DNA of 7,781 nucleotides, from contig JAJZEG010000084.1 in NCBI GenBank assembly GCA_021828605.1, positions 1-7,781 on the forward strand, in the 5' to 3' direction. Within the stretch, counting starts at the first letter, position 1. Each line of letters opens with the position of its first letter. Of this stretch, positions 6,346 through 7,781 are shown piece after piece. The DNA is from Pseudomonadota bacterium (lineage in GTDB: Bacteria; Pseudomonadota; Alphaproteobacteria; Acetobacterales; Acetobacteraceae). A program made the translations under genes and the position numbers. Under the pieces are notes generated by a model, which saw only the letters and a list, made by a program, of their open reading frames with translations, was not told where the DNA came from and made no database searches.

Positions 6346-6372
6346 TAACTCATGCTGCACCGCAACGTGCCC

Positions 6373-6396
6373 GCACCCGCCAATGACGGCGCGTGC
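6373..6396 (+). promoter_or_regulatory. ANTAR hairpin P1, hexaloop AATGAC
   Basis: Four pairs close the loop (CGCC 6378-6381 with GGCG 6388-6391). A single C-C mismatch (6377/6392) is followed by four more pairs (GCAC 6373-6376 with GTGC 6393-6396). The loop 6382-6387 reads AATGAC, with A1 and G4 as required for ANTAR recognition. Confidence 0.75.
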
Positions 6397-6419
6397 AGAG
6401 CTGACTGAGATGTGAAATC

Positions 6420-6438
6420 GCGCGCCAATGAGGGCCGT
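6420..6438 (+). promoter_or_regulatory. ANTAR hairpin P2, hexaloop AATGAG
   Basis: Three pairs close the loop (GCC 6424-6426 with GGC 6433-6435). After a bulged C at 6423, further pairs G22-C36, C21-G37 and G20-U38 (last two digits of 64xx positions) extend the stem. The loop 6427-6432 reads AATGAG, sharing AATGA with P1 and again having A1 and G4. Confidence 0.68.
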
Positions 6439-6441
6439 CAT

Positions 6442-6456
6442 GCGGGATTATCCCGC
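6442..6456 (+). terminator. GC-rich leader hairpin, putative regulated terminator without U-tract
   Basis: GCGGGA and TCCCGC form a perfect six-pair stem around a TTA loop, starting three bases after P2. Its position is where the leader terminator of ANTAR-controlled operons is expected. However, it is followed by CGGAGTCC rather than a run of T, so intrinsic termination would be weak. It may instead pause the polymerase, act with Rho, or limit ribosome access to the Shine-Dalgarno that begins two bases later. Confidence 0.4.
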
Positions 6457-6457
6457 C

Positions 6458-6461
6458 GGAG
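6458..6461 (+). promoter_or_regulatory. Ribosome binding site deciding the transporter start
   Basis: GGAG lies seven bases before the ATG at 6469. It supports that start over the upstream in-frame GTG at 6412. The GTG lies between the two ANTAR hairpins, lacks a Shine-Dalgarno, and would make the RNA element part of the coding sequence. Confidence 0.75.
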
Positions 6462-6468
6462 TCCGCCG

Positions 6469-7698
6469 ATGCGTTCATCCTCAGCGCCCTCATTCCTGAA
6501 ATCCGGCCACTGGCCCACCTTGCTCGCTGCCTTCCTGTATTTCGATATGAGCTTCATGATCTGGGTGCTGCTCGGCCCGCTCGCCGTGCAAATCGGTCAC
6601 GCTCTGCATCTCAGCGCCGCGCAAAAAGGCCTGATGATCGCGCTGCCGGTGCTCTCCGGCGCTTTGCTGCGCATCCCTGCGGGCTTTGCGGTTGATCAAG
6701 TCGGCGCGCGCGCCACCGCCATTATCGGCCAAATCATCCTGATCGCGGGTCTCGCTTATGGCTGGTTCGCGGGCATCAAGTCCTACCCCGAAATCCTCGC
6801 TCTCGGCCTCATTCTCGGCCTCGGCGGCGCGTCATTCGCCGTCGCTTTGCCGCTCGCCTCGCGCTGGTATCCGCCGCAGCATCAAGGCACCGCGCTCGGC
6901 ATTGCCGGTGCAGGCAATATCGGCACCGTGGTCACCGCCCTCGCGGCGCCCTCGCTCGCCATCGCCCTCGGCCTTGGCGGCGTGTTTGGCATCGCCGCTT
7001 TGGCCATGATCGCCACCCTGATCGTCTTCGCGCTGCTGGCGAAAAACCCGCCGCTTTACAAGTTCCCGCAACCGGTCACCGATTTTTTCAAAATCCTGCG
7101 CATCGCCGATGTCTGGTGGTTCATGGGGTTCTACGGCGTCACCTTTGGCGGCTTCGTCGGCCTGTCCGCCGCTCTCACCCTTTATTTCCATAGCGTCTAT
7201 GGGTTGAGCGCGGTCCATGCCGGTTTCGCCACCGCCGCCTGCGCCTTTGTCGGCGGCTCAATCCGCCCGTTCGGGGGCTATCTTGCTGATCGTCTCGGCG
7301 GGGTGCGCGTGCTGGGCGCGCTCTATCTCGCCGCGAGCGCCTGCCTGATCGTGTTGAGCCTCGGTATTGGCGGGTTCTGGCCCGCTTTCGCGGTCTTTAT
7401 CCTGGTGATGGCCGCCTTCGGCATGGGCGATGGCGCGGTGTTCCAGCTGATCCCCGCCCGCTTTGGCCGCGAAATTGGCACCGCCACTGGCTTTGTCGGC
7501 ATGGCGGGCGGCGTCGGCGGTTTTTATCTCGCCTCCAGCCTCGGCGTCTCCAAACAACTCACCGGCAGCTACAGCGCCGGATTCCTGATTTTCGCCGGTC
7601 TCGCTCTGCTCGCCTTCACCGGCCTCGCCATCGTGCGCCGCCGCTGGCGCGCCGATTTCACCGAAGCCAACCCGACCGAATCCGCCATTCGCATTTGA
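6469..7698 (+). CDS. nasA: NarK/NasA-type nitrate/nitrite transporter (MFS)
   Basis: This inner-membrane major facilitator protein of the nitrate/nitrite porter family brings nitrate and/or nitrite into the cytoplasm for assimilation. The 409 residues form about 12 hydrophobic segments. Family marks include an arginine in TM2 (R68 in GALLRIPAG) and one in TM8 (R266 in GGSIRPFGG), corresponding to the two substrate-binding arginines of NarK. Also present are SRWYPPQHQGTALGIAG (131-147), the nitrate-signature stretch GAGNIGTV (147-154) and the second signature FVGMAGGVGGF (342-352). The MFS loop motif YLADRLGG (271-278) is present too. The start at 6469 has a good Shine-Dalgarno and gives a short cytoplasmic N-terminus. 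The gene follows nasTS and a sigma-54/ANTAR leader and directly precedes nirB, so assimilation rather than respiration is the likely role. Whether nitrate, nitrite or both are carried is not decided by sequence. The symbol nasA follows Paracoccus usage; narK is equally used. Confidence 0.92.
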   Translation: MRSSSAPSFLKSGHWPTLLAAFLYFDMSFMIWVLLGPLAVQIGHALHLSAAQKGLMIALPVLSGALLRIPAGFAVDQVGARATAIIGQIILIAGLAYGWFAGIKSYPEILALGLILGLGGASFAVALPLASRWYPPQHQGTALGIAGAGNIGTVVTALAAPSLAIALGLGGVFGIAALAMIATLIVFALLAKNPPLYKFPQPVTDFFKILRIADVWWFMGFYGVTFGGFVGLSAALTLYFHSVYGLSAVHAGFATAACAFVGGSIRPFGGYLADRLGGVRVLGALYLAASACLIVLSLGIGGFWPAFAVFILVMAAFGMGDGAVFQLIPARFGREIGTATGFVGMAGGVGGFYLASSLGVSKQLTGSYSAGFLIFAGLALLAFTGLAIVRRRWRADFTEANPTESAIRI

Positions 7699-7702
7699 GG
7701 AG
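7697..7702 (+). promoter_or_regulatory. Ribosome binding site of nirB overlapping the transporter stop
   Basis: GAGGAG at 7697-7702 shares its first two bases with the transporter TGA and lies seven bases before the ATG at 7710. It is the strongest Shine-Dalgarno in the window and suggests efficient translation of the reductase from the same message. Confidence 0.75.
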
Positions 7703-7709
7703 CCCACCC

Positions 7710-7781
7710 ATGGACGGTTTCACTGCCCCACGCCCCCGCCTCGTCGTTGTCGGCAACGGCATGGCGGGCATGCGCACAGTC
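7710..7781 (+). CDS. nirB: NAD(P)H nitrite reductase large subunit, 5' end (partial)
   Basis: Only the first 24 codons are present; the gene runs off the right edge. After MDGFTAPRPR the sequence reads LVVVGNGMAGMRTV, the FAD-binding GxGxxG fold that opens NirB/NasB, the siroheme and iron-sulfur enzyme that reduces nitrite to ammonium in the cytoplasm. The gap to the transporter stop is 11 bases, so the two genes are co-transcribed, and the context (nasT, nasS, transporter) agrees. The same motif opens other FAD/NAD-linked reductases, for example the NADH-oxidising subunit of assimilatory nitrate reductase. The call therefore rests on the NGMAGMRT variant plus the neighbourhood. Confidence 0.82.
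   Translation, partial: MDGFTAPRPRLVVVGNGMAGMRTV

Larger units (their letters stand above)
6356..6468 (+). ncRNA. ANTAR-responsive antitermination leader (NasT target)
   Basis: This is the predicted 113-nucleotide 5' leader of the transporter-nirB transcript, from the sigma-54 start to the base before the ATG. In order it holds a short GCAC/GTGC stem (6357-6370), hairpin P1 (6373-6396, loop AATGAC), a 23-base linker, hairpin P2 (about 6420-6438, loop AATGAG), a perfect GC-rich stem (6442-6456) and the Shine-Dalgarno (6458-6461). Two hexaloops with A at position 1 and G at position 4 are the known recognition element of ANTAR proteins. A NasT gene lies two genes upstream. The inferred role is that NasT binding to P1-P2 allows transcription to pass the leader when nitrate or nitrite is present. 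Confidence 0.75.

Noticed and set aside
1..7781. CRISPR arrays, insertion sequences, tRNA or rRNA genes
   Set aside because: No regularly spaced repeats, transposase-like products, inverted terminal repeats or tRNA/rRNA signatures were seen on either strand.

Overview
This is a GC-rich, densely coded window with every gene on the + strand. It looks like an alphaproteobacterial chromosome, plausibly Rhodospirillales/Acetobacteraceae. The evidence for that is the gene order (ribonuclease D, kdsD, lptC, lptA, lptB), the strong G/C bias at third codon positions, and the nasT-nasS-transporter-nitrite reductase order known from alphaproteobacteria such as Paracoccus. The lineage is an inference from gene order and composition, not from a search.

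Left half (1-3807): lipopolysaccharide supply and export. The 3' end of a short ribonuclease D is followed by kdsD, which makes arabinose 5-phosphate, the first committed step towards KDO. Then come lptC, lptA and lptB, joined by ATGA overlaps. They encode an inner-membrane anchor, a periplasmic bridge and the ATPase of the Lpt machine that moves LPS to the cell surface. LptA is long and seems to hold two OstA modules. A TauE/SafE-type permease follows from a likely TTG start. The rpoN gene that commonly follows lptB in this class is not there.

Right half (4655-7781): regulation and start of a nitrate/nitrite assimilation operon. nasT (ANTAR RNA-binding antiterminator) and nasS (cytoplasmic NrtA-like nitrate/nitrite sensor) overlap by one base. 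A 233-base gap follows, then a NarK/NasA-type transporter and the first 24 codons of nirB (NAD(P)H nitrite reductase large subunit).

The most interesting part is the control region. Each of the two transcription units is preceded by a sequence that fits the sigma-54 -24/-12 consensus with the exact ten-base GG-to-GC spacing (4682-4697 and 6330-6345). The predicted transcript from the second begins near 6356. It carries two hairpins whose six-base loops are AATGAC and AATGAG, the A1/G4 hexaloop pair recognised by ANTAR proteins, then a perfect GC-rich hairpin, a Shine-Dalgarno sequence and the transporter ATG at 6469. The inferred circuit is that nitrogen limitation (NtrC/sigma-54) starts transcription, and nitrate or nitrite, through NasS releasing NasT, lets it run on into the transporter and reductase genes. 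This architecture has precedents (NasST in Azotobacter and Paracoccus), so it is a well-supported instance rather than a wholly new system. The unusual points are the missing U-tract on the putative terminator, the second sigma-54 site in front of the regulator genes, and the doubled LptA.
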